A stretch of DNA of 64,000 nucleotides from Sabulibacter ruber (GTDB taxonomy: Bacteria; Bacteroidota; Bacteroidia; Cytophagales; Hymenobacteraceae): assembly GCF_017355955.1 (NCBI RefSeq), contig NZ_JAFFID010000001.1, positions 496,001-560,000 of the forward strand, in the 5' to 3' direction. Positions 47,120-54,622 of this stretch are shown here, one piece after another; positions within the stretch are counted from its first letter, which is position 1; each line of letters opens with the position of its first letter. The translations under genes and the position numbers were made by a program. Below the pieces are notes generated by a model. The model had not been told where the DNA came from and did not search any database. It worked only from the letters and a program-made list of their open reading frames with translations.

Positions 47120-48574
47120 ATGCATCAGGAAAACGAGTTAATCACTCCCCAGGGAGCACCATTTCGGTTTGAGGTAAGACTCAGGGAAGAGAACGAGGAC
47201 GGCGAGACCACGTTCATCTTTGAGGTAACCGGCCAGACACCTGTGAGCGGGGAAGGTAAGTTCCGGAAGTATGAACTGGCAGAAAGGGCGCACACGGCCT
47301 ACCTGACGCTTTTTGGCACCCTGGCCACCGACTTTGGACTGCGCACCCCACAGAACAAGAGACAGACTGCGGTAAAACCTTCGGGTAATTTCCCCTACCA
47401 GGAGTTGCTCATTTATAACTTAACGCCGCAGATTCTTTATGGCTACGGCGACCCGGCGGTGCTGCGAGTAGAGGCAAGTACAACTGCCCAGGACCCTACC
47501 TACTACCTGGTGGCTACCACCAATGATGCCCCAGACTCCTTCCCTATTCTTCGGTCTAAAAACCTAAAAGAGTGGCAACTGGTAGACTTCGTTTTCCCGA
47601 AGGGCCGCAAACCGGAATGGGCCGCCGAGGGGGAGCTGGTCAGTGATTATTGGGCTCCCGAGATGCACCAGGTAGGCAACGAGTTCAGGGTTTACTTTGT
47701 GGCCCGGGACAAAAATACCCATGAACTATGCATTGGGTTGGCCCGGTCCTCTTCGCCGGAGGGGCCTTTTGTGCCGGAAAAAGCCCCAATCCTGAAGGGG
47801 AATGTCATTGATCCGCACGTCTTTGTGCAGGATGCAGAAACCACGTATCTTTTCTGGAAAGAAGACAGCAACGAAGTCTGGCCCCGGCTCCTGATCGATT
47901 TACTTTACCAGAACCCCACCTTTATTCCGCAGCTATTTGAAGAAGAAGAGGACCAAAGAACGGCCTCTTTCATTTTGGCTATCTGGCCCTGGGCAAAAAA
48001 GCTGGAGCCGATGGAGCGCTTCCTGGTGACCCAGGTTCTCATTGAGGCGGTGATTTCCCGGTACCTGGAGTTCTACCAACAATTAGAAGACCTGGCGGGG
48101 GAACAACCACCAGCCCTGCAGGAGAGCATAAGAACGGTACAGCAGTTCATGAAAACGCCCCTGTATGCCCAGCAGATGACGCCAAACGGAACAGACTTGT
48201 TAGGCGAACGCACCAAAGTGCTGGAGAATGACCTGGCCTGGGAAGCGCACCTGGTAGAAGGCATGTGGGTGACCAAACAGAACAATCGCTTTTACCTGTT
48301 CTACGCCGGCAATGACTTCTCTACGGACCAGTATGGCATAGGTGTGGCCCACGCAGACGCACTCCTTGGCCCTTACCAAAAAGTCTCGGCGCCAATCCTG
48401 CAATCTACCCGGGAGTGGTGGGCACCGGGTCACCCCTCGGTGGTTACTGGTCCGGACGGAAAGCCCCTGATGATTTTACACGCCTACTTCCCAGGCAAGG
48501 CAGGCTACAAAGAATTCAGGGCCGTGTTAGCCGCCCCGCTCACGTTTGAGGGAGATCAGGTAAAGGTTGGGTGA
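47120..48574 (+). CDS. Cytosolic GH43-like protein with helical insertion
   Basis: A 484-residue protein without a signal peptide. About 1-95 is an unassigned small alpha/beta domain (FRFEVRLREENEDGETTFIFEV). From about 100 a five-bladed GH43-type propeller is visible: Asp111 (GYGDPAVL), DYWAPEMHQVGNEFRVYFVA, Asp231 (NVIDPHVFVQD) and Glu380 (HLVEGMWVTKQNNRFYLFYAGN), matching the GH43 base, modulator and acid. Between the third and fourth blades, about residues 250-350, is a helix-rich insertion not usual for GH43. With no export signal it may act on imported oligosaccharides or intracellular glycan. It follows the SDR gene by 57 bases and may be co-transcribed. Confidence 0.78.
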   Translation: MHQENELITPQGAPFRFEVRLREENEDGETTFIFEVTGQTPVSGEGKFRKYELAERAHTAYLTLFGTLATDFGLRTPQNKRQTAVKPSGNFPYQELLIYNLTPQILYGYGDPAVLRVEASTTAQDPTYYLVATTNDAPDSFPILRSKNLKEWQLVDFVFPKGRKPEWAAEGELVSDYWAPEMHQVGNEFRVYFVARDKNTHELCIGLARSSSPEGPFVPEKAPILKGNVIDPHVFVQDAETTYLFWKEDSNEVWPRLLIDLLYQNPTFIPQLFEEEEDQRTASFILAIWPWAKKLEPMERFLVTQVLIEAVISRYLEFYQQLEDLAGEQPPALQESIRTVQQFMKTPLYAQQMTPNGTDLLGERTKVLENDLAWEAHLVEGMWVTKQNNRFYLFYAGNDFSTDQYGIGVAHADALLGPYQKVSAPILQSTREWWAPGHPSVVTGPDGKPLMILHAYFPGKAGYKEFRAVLAAPLTFEGDQVKVG

Positions 48575-48839
48575 CCGTACCAAGGCAGATTTTGTTGTAG
48601 CCGAAACGCTGCCACGACGCCCAGGTTGGTTCATCTCTGTTTTGGGGCAGTTTTGCAGAAAAGACACCTAAAACCGCTTAGATAATCAAGGGAAAGGTAT
48701 AAAGCCCCATCCACCTGAGCCTACCAATAGAGCGTTTCTCAACTACTTTCTTTCCAGGAGAGCCTTCCTGACTTTATCATGACGAGTCGATTTCCGTACC
48801 TTTGGAAGTCTATCTGTACATGTTCTCACCCTGATTCTG

Positions 48840-49607
48840 ATGAACCGCTTTCTCCCGCAAGATGCCTCCCTCCAGTTGCTCCAGAAAATACAGCAGATGG
48901 GTTTGCCCATGACGTATGAGTATGATAGGCACCGCGTCATTCTCCTGGATGAGCAGGGAAACGATCAGTTGTATTTCAGGCTTCCCATTACCTTGCCACC
49001 GCTCCAGAAAACCAATGAGTTCAAAGCCCAGCAGGTGAACTACGTGATGTTGCTTATTCAGGCGGGAAGCTGCGCTATGGGGTATTTTGAGAACGGGGTA
49101 AACTTGGACCATAAGGTGTACCGCTCTTATATGGTGCGCAAAAAACAAGGGAAAAGCCAGATCAAATACCTGAAGACCAAAGGCAAATCCCGCGCTGGTT
49201 CACGGGTCCGGCTAGGCGAAACCGCCGAGTTCTTCGAGAACATCAACGGGCGCTTGCAGGAGTACTTCAGGGAGCATGAGATTCACCGCATTGCTCTGAG
49301 CTGCTCTAAAACCCTATTCCCCTTTTTGTTTGACTCTAAAACACCTACTCCTTTTGACAAACGGGACGAGCGCATTTTCAGGATCCCTCGCCATGTGCAC
49401 ACCCCCATCTACGAAGTCATGATGGACACCGACCGTTTTCTCCAACGCGGCGAACTCATCTATGACCCCATGCATCAGGAACTAGTAGACAAATTGATGC
49501 CTGTCCATCACCCCTTGGATGACATAGAGGACTATTTTCCTGATGACGAGGAAGACTTTTCTGAGGATGAAGAAGAGGATGAGGGTTTCTACCCGGGAGA
49601 ATGGTAG
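48840..49607 (+). CDS. Bacterial Vms1/ANKZF1-type release-factor-like protein (VLRF1 domain)
   Basis: A 255-residue cytosolic protein. The central part (about 72-197) matches the VLRF1 domain of eukaryotic Vms1/ANKZF1, tRNA-releasing factors of ribosome quality control. Visible in order: a GYFENGV strand, LDHKVYRSYMVRKKQGKSQ ending in the GxxQ loop (Gln107 is the predicted catalytic Gln), KTKGKSRAGSRVRLGE, FFENINGRLQEYF, IHRIALSCS and RIFRIPRHVHTPIYEV. The last 30 residues are strongly acidic (DDEEDFSEDEEEDE). The expected role is cleavage or release of peptidyl-tRNA on stalled ribosomes, but this is homology by eye. It is a single gene; no RqcH or other RQC gene lies in the window. Confidence 0.78.
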   Translation: MNRFLPQDASLQLLQKIQQMGLPMTYEYDRHRVILLDEQGNDQLYFRLPITLPPLQKTNEFKAQQVNYVMLLIQAGSCAMGYFENGVNLDHKVYRSYMVRKKQGKSQIKYLKTKGKSRAGSRVRLGETAEFFENINGRLQEYFREHEIHRIALSCSKTLFPFLFDSKTPTPFDKRDERIFRIPRHVHTPIYEVMMDTDRFLQRGELIYDPMHQELVDKLMPVHHPLDDIEDYFPDDEEDFSEDEEEDEGFYPGEW

Positions 49608-49627
49608 GAAAATGCATGGATTCCAGC

Positions 49628-49681
49628 TTGTTTATGGTTTGTTTTGAATAAAACAGCCTCAAAACAGGAAGTTCCTGTTTT
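49628..49681 (+). terminator. Hairpins after the VLRF1-type gene
   Basis: AAAACAGGAA (49661-49670) and TTCCTGTTTT (49672-49681) form a perfect 10-bp dyad. Just before it GTTTTGAATAAAAC forms a small stem. Part of the intergenic hairpin series; the T-run ends the second arm. Confidence 0.65.
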
Positions 49682-49831
49682 ACGCCTCGGCCCACTTCAA
49701 AGACTAAGAGAGGCTGAGGAATAAGCTTGGACAATCAATAACTACTCAAAGGGCAAAGGCCCACGTTCCTTTTAAGTCAGCAAAGGTTGTTTGAGAAAGT
49801 CGTAGAAAGGGGCTGCTGGGAAAGTGGTTTT

Positions 49832-49901
49832 GAGGCTAGCGCCTCACTGAAGTTGCAAACTTCAGATCATGGTAAGTCCAAGTCACAGACTTGAACTATG
49901 G
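49832..49901 (+). repeat. Three-hairpin REP-like element, copy B
   Basis: GAGGC-TAGC-GCCTC (49832-49845), CTGAAGTT-GCA-AACTTCAG (49847-49865) and CAAGTC-ACA-GACTTG (49879-49893), flanked by CATGG/CTATGG. It is the complete form of the family also found inverted at 32757-32822 and truncated at 54144-54196. Confidence 0.88.
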
Positions 49902-49927
49902 AGAAATAAAGGTTCAGCAGGTATAAA

Positions 49928-49956
49928 CATCCCCCTTCGCCCCCTTCAAAGGGGGA
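49928..49956. repeat. Solo arm of the CCCCCTT/AAGGGGG family
   Basis: CATCCCCCTT..CCCCTTCAAAGGGGGA, one base different in the middle from the right arm of the 39888-40045 element. It lies 17 bases past the CorA stop codon. Confidence 0.8.
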
Positions 49957-49973
49957 ATCTGGCCAAACCTAAC

Positions 49974-50924
49974 CTACAGCCATTTCTTTCTTTTAAAATA
50001 CCACAAGAACGCCAGAGAAGACAGCACCATCATGCCCAAGGCAAAAGGGTAGCCGGCAATCCATTCCAGTTCTGGCATAACTTTGAAGTTCATCCCGTAG
50101 ATACTGGCAATGAGGGTGGGCGGCATGAACACTACGGTTACTACCGTGAAGATCTTGATGACCTGGTTTTGCTCTATGTTCACCAGACCCAGAAAGGTAT
50201 TCTGGAGGTACTCCAGGCGTTCAAAGCTGAATTGCGTGTGTTGCAGCAGCGAGTTGATGTCTTTAATAATGATGCGGAGGCGCTCTTTCTCGGGTTCTTC
50301 CACCGCGAAGCTGCGCAGCAAGGAAGAGACTAAGCGTTGCTTATCTACGATACTCTCCCTGATCAGGATGGAGTTTTCCTGGAGTTCGGTGATCCGGAGG
50401 AGGACTTCTTCTTCAATGGACTGCTCCTTTACCAGGCGCTTACTCACTACGTTGGTGGTGCGGGACAAGAGCTCTATAAAGTCGGCATCGTAATCGATCT
50501 GGGTTTCCAGCAGGAGCAGCCAGATCTGCATGGCTTTGGTAGCCGAGCTTCGGAACGATTTCATTTTACGCACCACCTCCCCAAAAGACTTCAGTTCGGT
50601 ACGGCGTAAGGTAAACAGAATCTCGTTTTTCAGGATAAAGGAAACCTGACGGGTAATGTAGGAACCCTCCTGATGCATCACAAAGGAAGTATTGGCTTCA
50701 AAGATGTTGTCGTCTTCAAAATAGCGGGAACTGCTTTCAATCTCGGCAGCCTCCTGCTGGGTGAAGAACTCAATCCCAAATTCCTCCTCTACCATCCGCT
50801 GCTCGTGGTCTGAGGGCGCCTGCAGATCTACCCACACAATCCGTCCTTTCTCAGTTGCCTGGAAGCTTTCCGGATTTTTCTCCCAATGCACCTCGCCACC
50901 TTTTATATAGAAGCTTCTAATCAT
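49974..50924 (-). CDS. corA: CorA-family Mg2+/Co2+ transporter
   Basis: A 316-residue divalent-cation channel. The large cytosolic N-domain is rich in charged helices. Two C-terminal membrane helices contain the signature YGMNF after MPPTLIASI and before the short periplasmic loop KVMPELEW, and the chain ends in FKRKKWL. ATG 50924 (MIRSFYIKGG) is chosen; the longer frame to 51101 adds a Cys-rich stretch without family similarity and runs into the promoter region of the divergent blaI-like gene. Expected function: magnesium uptake at the inner membrane. Confidence 0.92.
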   Translation of the reverse strand: MIRSFYIKGGEVHWEKNPESFQATEKGRIVWVDLQAPSDHEQRMVEEEFGIEFFTQQEAAEIESSSRYFEDDNIFEANTSFVMHQEGSYITRQVSFILKNEILFTLRRTELKSFGEVVRKMKSFRSSATKAMQIWLLLLETQIDYDADFIELLSRTTNVVSKRLVKEQSIEEEVLLRITELQENSILIRESIVDKQRLVSSLLRSFAVEEPEKERLRIIIKDINSLLQHTQFSFERLEYLQNTFLGLVNIEQNQVIKIFTVVTVVFMPPTLIASIYGMNFKVMPELEWIAGYPFALGMMVLSSLAFLWYFKRKKWL

Positions 50925-51185
50925 GTTTGCCTTGAATGTGATTACCTCCAACGTGCGTGCAGCACCTGAGGCCATCTCTCCTTCTGCAAACTTAGAGAAA
51001 TATGTTTGCTTGAAGACAGGAAAATTTCCAGGCCAACTCCCTTGCGTTACTTCCCCGCATTTGCGCTTGAACTGCTTTGACCTACAAACCATACAGCCCA
51101 CTGGAGCCGAGCACCAGAACCTCCTATCAAAATTCTATTTTACAACCACTTACATGAGCATCCATCAACCAAACTAGCCTTGTTT

Positions 51186-51243
51186 ACTAACCGATTAGTT
51201 TTTCTCCTAAAATATTAGGATTACTCCTAATTAATTAGTAGTA
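51186..51243. promoter_or_regulatory. Three dyads, probable BlaI-type operators
   Basis: ACTAA-CCGAT-TTAGT-like dyad at 51186-51200, CCTAA-AATA-TTAGG at 51206-51219, and a 22-base near-perfect palindrome at 51222-51243 (arms TACTCCTAATT and AATTAGTAGTA, one mismatch). All share CTAA/TTAG half-sites and end 20 bases before the regulator ATG. BlaI/MecI operators are TACTA..TAGTA-like dyads, so autoregulation is likely. Confidence 0.65.
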
Positions 51244-51263
51244 TTGTTTTAAACATTACCGTT

Positions 51264-51629
51264 ATGCAGAAACTAGGGAAAAGAGAAGAGCAGATCATGC
51301 AGATTGTCTGGCAGTTAGAGAAGGCATTTATCAAAGACATCATAGATGAACTGCCTGAGCCAAAACCGCACTACAACACCGTTGCCACCATGGTGAAGAT
51401 CTTGACCGAGAAAGGTTTCTTACAGGCCGAGAAGATTGGCAACACTTTTCAGTACTCTCCTTTGATACCCTTGGCCGAGTACCGCAAGCAAGACGTGGCC
51501 TCTATCAAGAAGAAATACTTTGGAAACTCCTTTTCTAAGATGATCACCCACTTTGCCAAGGAAGAAGATCTTTCTAATGAAGAGATAGACGAGCTGCTCC
51601 GGATCATCAACGCTAAAAAGTCATCTTAA
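51264..51629 (+). CDS. BlaI/MecI-family transcriptional repressor
   Basis: A 121-residue winged-helix repressor of the BlaI/MecI/CopY type: KREEQIMQIVWQLEKAFIKDII, the recognition region PHYNTVATMVKILTEKGFL, the wing AEKIGNTFQYSPLI, then a dimerisation tail. In the known paradigm a membrane metalloprotease cleaves or inactivates this repressor. Here the M56 gene starts 11 bases downstream. Palindromic sites directly upstream support autoregulation. No beta-lactamase is adjacent, so the regulated function is open. Confidence 0.93.
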   Translation: MQKLGKREEQIMQIVWQLEKAFIKDIIDELPEPKPHYNTVATMVKILTEKGFLQAEKIGNTFQYSPLIPLAEYRKQDVASIKKKYFGNSFSKMITHFAKEEDLSNEEIDELLRIINAKKSS

Positions 51630-51640
51630 TCCTGTACGCC

Positions 51641-54004
51641 ATGCTGGAATATCTCCTAAAAGTATCGTTTGTGGTTGGCGTGGTTTTTCTGTTCTACAAG
51701 TTTGTGCTGCAACAGGAAAGCTTCTTTGCCACCAACAGGTTTTACCTGCTGTGCGGGATTGTCCTGGCGTTTGCCCTTCCGTTTGTCTCGCTGCCAAAGC
51801 TGGTCTCCAACCAGGGCTTCATTTCCACTGCGCTGCAGGCGGCTAGTTTGCATGAAGACAAAGCATCTGGTTCAACTTCCCAAGAGGGTTCCTTCCCGTT
51901 CAATTCACAGACTTGGGAGAACGCTACCCCACCCGCACCGCTTCCTGCTTTAGAGCCGGTCGAGAGCAAGCCTAAGCTACCAGACTTATCTTCTACCCCG
52001 CCTTCTGTCACTTTACAGGAAGAACCGCAAACCACCTGGCTGTACTGGATAGGCATGTTCTACCTGTTTGGGGTGGGCGTTTGCACGCTCAACTTCCTTT
52101 TCCAGATTGGCAGCACGCTTTACAAAGCCCTCACCTCAGAAGATAAAATTGACGATGGCACCTGTGTTATTGTCAATACCACCACTAAGCAAGCCCCCTG
52201 CTCCTTTTTCAGGTACATCTTCATTCACCCCGATGAGTACGACTACGAGACCTATGAGCAGATTATTGCGCATGAGAAAATCCATGTAAAACAGGGACAC
52301 ACCTATGATCTGCTTTTGGCCGAACTGGCCGTGAATCTACTCTGGTTCAACCCTTTGATGTGGCTTTTCAAGAAAGAGGTAGAGAAAAACCTGGAGTACC
52401 AAACCGATGCCCATTTACTGGAAAAAGAGCAGGTAAGCAAAAAGCAGTACCAGTTTAACCTCCTGCAGATTGCCTGTCCCAACAAGCCGCTTTCCATTAC
52501 CACCAATTACAACCAGTCACTTCTTAAACAAAGGATCTTCAGGATGAACGCCAAAAAATCAACCCCACACGCTTTCTGGAAATACACGTTCCTGGCCCCC
52601 GTTTTCTTTGGAACCCTGCTGTTGCTGAATGAGCCAGCTTCCAGCCAGCAAGCCCTGGCTCATATTCCAGGTGGTGGATCTGCTGAAACCCAGCCCTCAG
52701 AAGGCAAGAAACCAGCGCTGGCAGGTTTCTTTTCTTCGCTGACTGATCCCATTCCGGCAGAACAAGACTCCCCTACTACCAGGGCCCAACCAGATGCGCA
52801 AACCCCTGACCTTATCGGGCAAACCACTCCTCAGAGACCTTCCCTCAACAGCATGAACATTACCGGAAAGGCAGATATGTCTGAGGGGTACTGGTACAGC
52901 CATAAAGAAGGCAACGATTACTGCCTTGAACTAAGAGGCAAACAAAACACCTCCACTTGGTCTATCTCCAGATGCTATCCGGTTTCTCAGTTCACCAAAA
53001 AAGGCGAAGACGTGTACCAACTCACCCGCGAAGCCGGCACACTGGAGATGACCGGAAACCTAGCGCAGGAAGTTAGCCAGGGGAAATACACTTTCCGGGA
53101 AGATGCTTCTTTCAGTAATTTCCTGTCTAAAAAGAAGATTGACCACCCAGAAGACAATTTCCTGTTCCACCTGTTTCTGGCCGATGTAAACAAGAAATAC
53201 GTTGATTTCCTGACAGACAATTATGACACGGTATCTGGCGAGCGCCTGCAGGAATTAGCCATTCATGGGGTTACACAGCCCGCTTACCAGGAGTATTTGG
53301 CTCTGTTCAAAAAACACAGCAACACCAAACCTTCCATCTCTGAGGTGGTAGAGGCCAGAATCCACGGCATTACGCAGGAGTACGTGCAACAGCTGCAGGA
53401 AGTGGGCTACAAGGATCTGCCCTTAAAGAAAATGATGGAAGCTAAAATCCACGGAGTCAATGCCAGCTACGTAGACGGACTGCGCCAGGCCGGTTTCCCA
53501 AACCTGCCGATGGACAAATTGATAGAAGCCAAAATCCATGGCATATCCCCTGCCTACGTGAAAGAAGTAAAAGCCCTGGGTTTTGGCGACCTGAGCCTGA
53601 ACAAAATCATTGAACTGAAGATCCACGGCATCACCACCGCCTACATCCAGGAGCTGAAATCCGCCGGCTTTGACAACCTGCCCCTGGACAAAATCACCGA
53701 AGCCAAAATCTTCGGAATTCGGGCCCAGACCATCAAAGATGCCCAGGCGTATGGGTTCAAAGACCTGAGCTTAGACAAGCTGATCCAGTTAAGAATCCAC
53801 GGCGTGAACGAAGCCTTTCTGGAGGGTCTCAACAAAGTCGGCTTCAAAAACCTGGACGTTGACAAAGCCATTGAAGCCCGCATTCATGGAGTAACCGGCG
53901 ATTTTATTGCCAACGCCCGGAAAGAAGGCTATAATCTCAAAACCCTGGACGAATACATCAACGTGAAGATCATGGGCATGGCCCGACAAAAAAGGCAGGA
54001 TTAG
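51641..54004 (+). CDS. BlaR1-like M56 membrane metalloprotease with eight 29-residue C-terminal repeats
   Basis: A 787-residue membrane sensor protease. Hydrophobic segments are near 5-23, 33-52 and 132-155, with a fourth after the protease domain (about 310-326). The zinc motif is AHEKIH near 210-215 in a gluzincin-like context (IIAHEKIHVKQGHTYD), followed by LLWFNPLMWLFKKEVE. After a Pro/Gln-rich linker and a small beta region (about 395-500), residues 541-776 are eight consecutive 29-residue repeats, consensus IHGIxxxYVxxLxxxGFxxLxLDKxIEAK, plus a partial ninth. The penicillin-binding domain of classical BlaR1 is missing, so the repeats may be the sensor part. Partner: the BlaI-like gene immediately upstream. 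Confidence 0.9.
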   Translation: MLEYLLKVSFVVGVVFLFYKFVLQQESFFATNRFYLLCGIVLAFALPFVSLPKLVSNQGFISTALQAASLHEDKASGSTSQEGSFPFNSQTWENATPPAPLPALEPVESKPKLPDLSSTPPSVTLQEEPQTTWLYWIGMFYLFGVGVCTLNFLFQIGSTLYKALTSEDKIDDGTCVIVNTTTKQAPCSFFRYIFIHPDEYDYETYEQIIAHEKIHVKQGHTYDLLLAELAVNLLWFNPLMWLFKKEVEKNLEYQTDAHLLEKEQVSKKQYQFNLLQIACPNKPLSITTNYNQSLLKQRIFRMNAKKSTPHAFWKYTFLAPVFFGTLLLLNEPASSQQALAHIPGGGSAETQPSEGKKPALAGFFSSLTDPIPAEQDSPTTRAQPDAQTPDLIGQTTPQRPSLNSMNITGKADMSEGYWYSHKEGNDYCLELRGKQNTSTWSISRCYPVSQFTKKGEDVYQLTREAGTLEMTGNLAQEVSQGKYTFREDASFSNFLSKKKIDHPEDNFLFHLFLADVNKKYVDFLTDNYDTVSGERLQELAIHGVTQPAYQEYLALFKKHSNTKPSISEVVEARIHGITQEYVQQLQEVGYKDLPLKKMMEAKIHGVNASYVDGLRQAGFPNLPMDKLIEAKIHGISPAYVKEVKALGFGDLSLNKIIELKIHGITTAYIQELKSAGFDNLPLDKITEAKIFGIRAQTIKDAQAYGFKDLSLDKLIQLRIHGVNEAFLEGLNKVGFKNLDVDKAIEARIHGVTGDFIANARKEGYNLKTLDEYINVKIMGMARQKRQD

Positions 54005-54011
54005 CTTCTTG

Positions 54012-54049
54012 CGTTTCGGGGCTGTTTACCGGTAAACAGCCCCGAAACG
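54012..54049 (+). terminator. Perfect palindrome after the M56 gene
   Basis: Arms 54012-54030 and 54031-54049 are exact inverses (19 bp each, core GGGGCTGTTTACC/GGTAAACAGCCCC). It lies eight bases after the stop codon. There is no long U-tract, but the stem is very stable. Confidence 0.8.
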
Positions 54050-54143
54050 TGATTTCTGAATAGCAGCGCCTTAACTGATTACATTGAGATATGCCTTTCT
54101 GGAATACGATCAGCTAATGTTCTTTTTAGGTCAAACACCTCAC

Positions 54144-54196
54144 GGCAGTTACAAACTGCCATCATGGTAGGTCCAAGTCACAGACTTGAACCATGG
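54144..54196 (+). repeat. Three-hairpin REP-like element, copy C (two hairpins)
   Basis: GGCAGTT-ACA-AACTGCC (54144-54160) and CAAGTC-ACA-GACTTG (54174-54188), with CATGG flanks (54163-54167 and CCATGG 54191-54196). It lacks the GAGGC/GCCTC hairpin, but CACCTCAC at 54136-54143 resembles its remnant. Confidence 0.82.
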
Positions 54197-54420
54197 AGGG
54201 AAATGCGTGCTACTGCCTCTTTCCCTATTCCAGTCTTTCGGGCGAGCGCCTTAGCAGGTTCCGGTGCCGCAGGCATTGCGACCGAAAGGGAGCAAAGGAA
54301 GCTGGTACAGCGCGAGCGCGAAAGACGGGGCCCCGCGGCCGTGAGCGCACGGAGGGTAGCAATGAAACTACTAAGCTCATGAGCCACTGGATCAGCGTAC
54401 CCATCGCCAGCGAGAACAGA
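54197..54420. other. GC-rich structured intergenic segment of unknown nature
   Basis: Much more GC-rich than its AT-rich surroundings. It contains GCGCGAGCGCG, GGGGCCCC (54327-54334) and CCGCGGCC, and several short inverted repeats. Open frames on both strands (54164-54382, 54178-54426) are low-complexity Arg/Ala-rich and unsupported. It could be a repeat-family member, a decayed gene or a structured RNA. No tRNA or known riboswitch was recognised. Confidence 0.45.
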
Positions 54421-54622
54421 CAACAAATTCTAACTTCCTTAAGCCAATTAATCAGAACAGAATTTTCCTCACCCCTATTTATTGCACAAAATCCAAAAAC
54501 AGACAAGAAAACAACTTCATAAAGAAAATTTAATCCAGACTGGTGCAACCATTAAGAAAACAGCTTGTCTTTACATTGCGCTAGCTGCCTCCCAATAACC
54601 TAATTTAAATCATACTCCTTCT

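Noticed and set aside
50925..51101. 59-codon upstream extension of the CorA frame
   Set aside because: Cys-rich, no CorA similarity, and it enters the divergent promoter region. ATG 50924 fits the family.
54164..54426. Overlapping small frames on both strands in the GC-rich segment
   Set aside because: Low-complexity Arg/Ala/Ser composition starting inside a REP-like hairpin. Frames are a by-product of GC-rich DNA.
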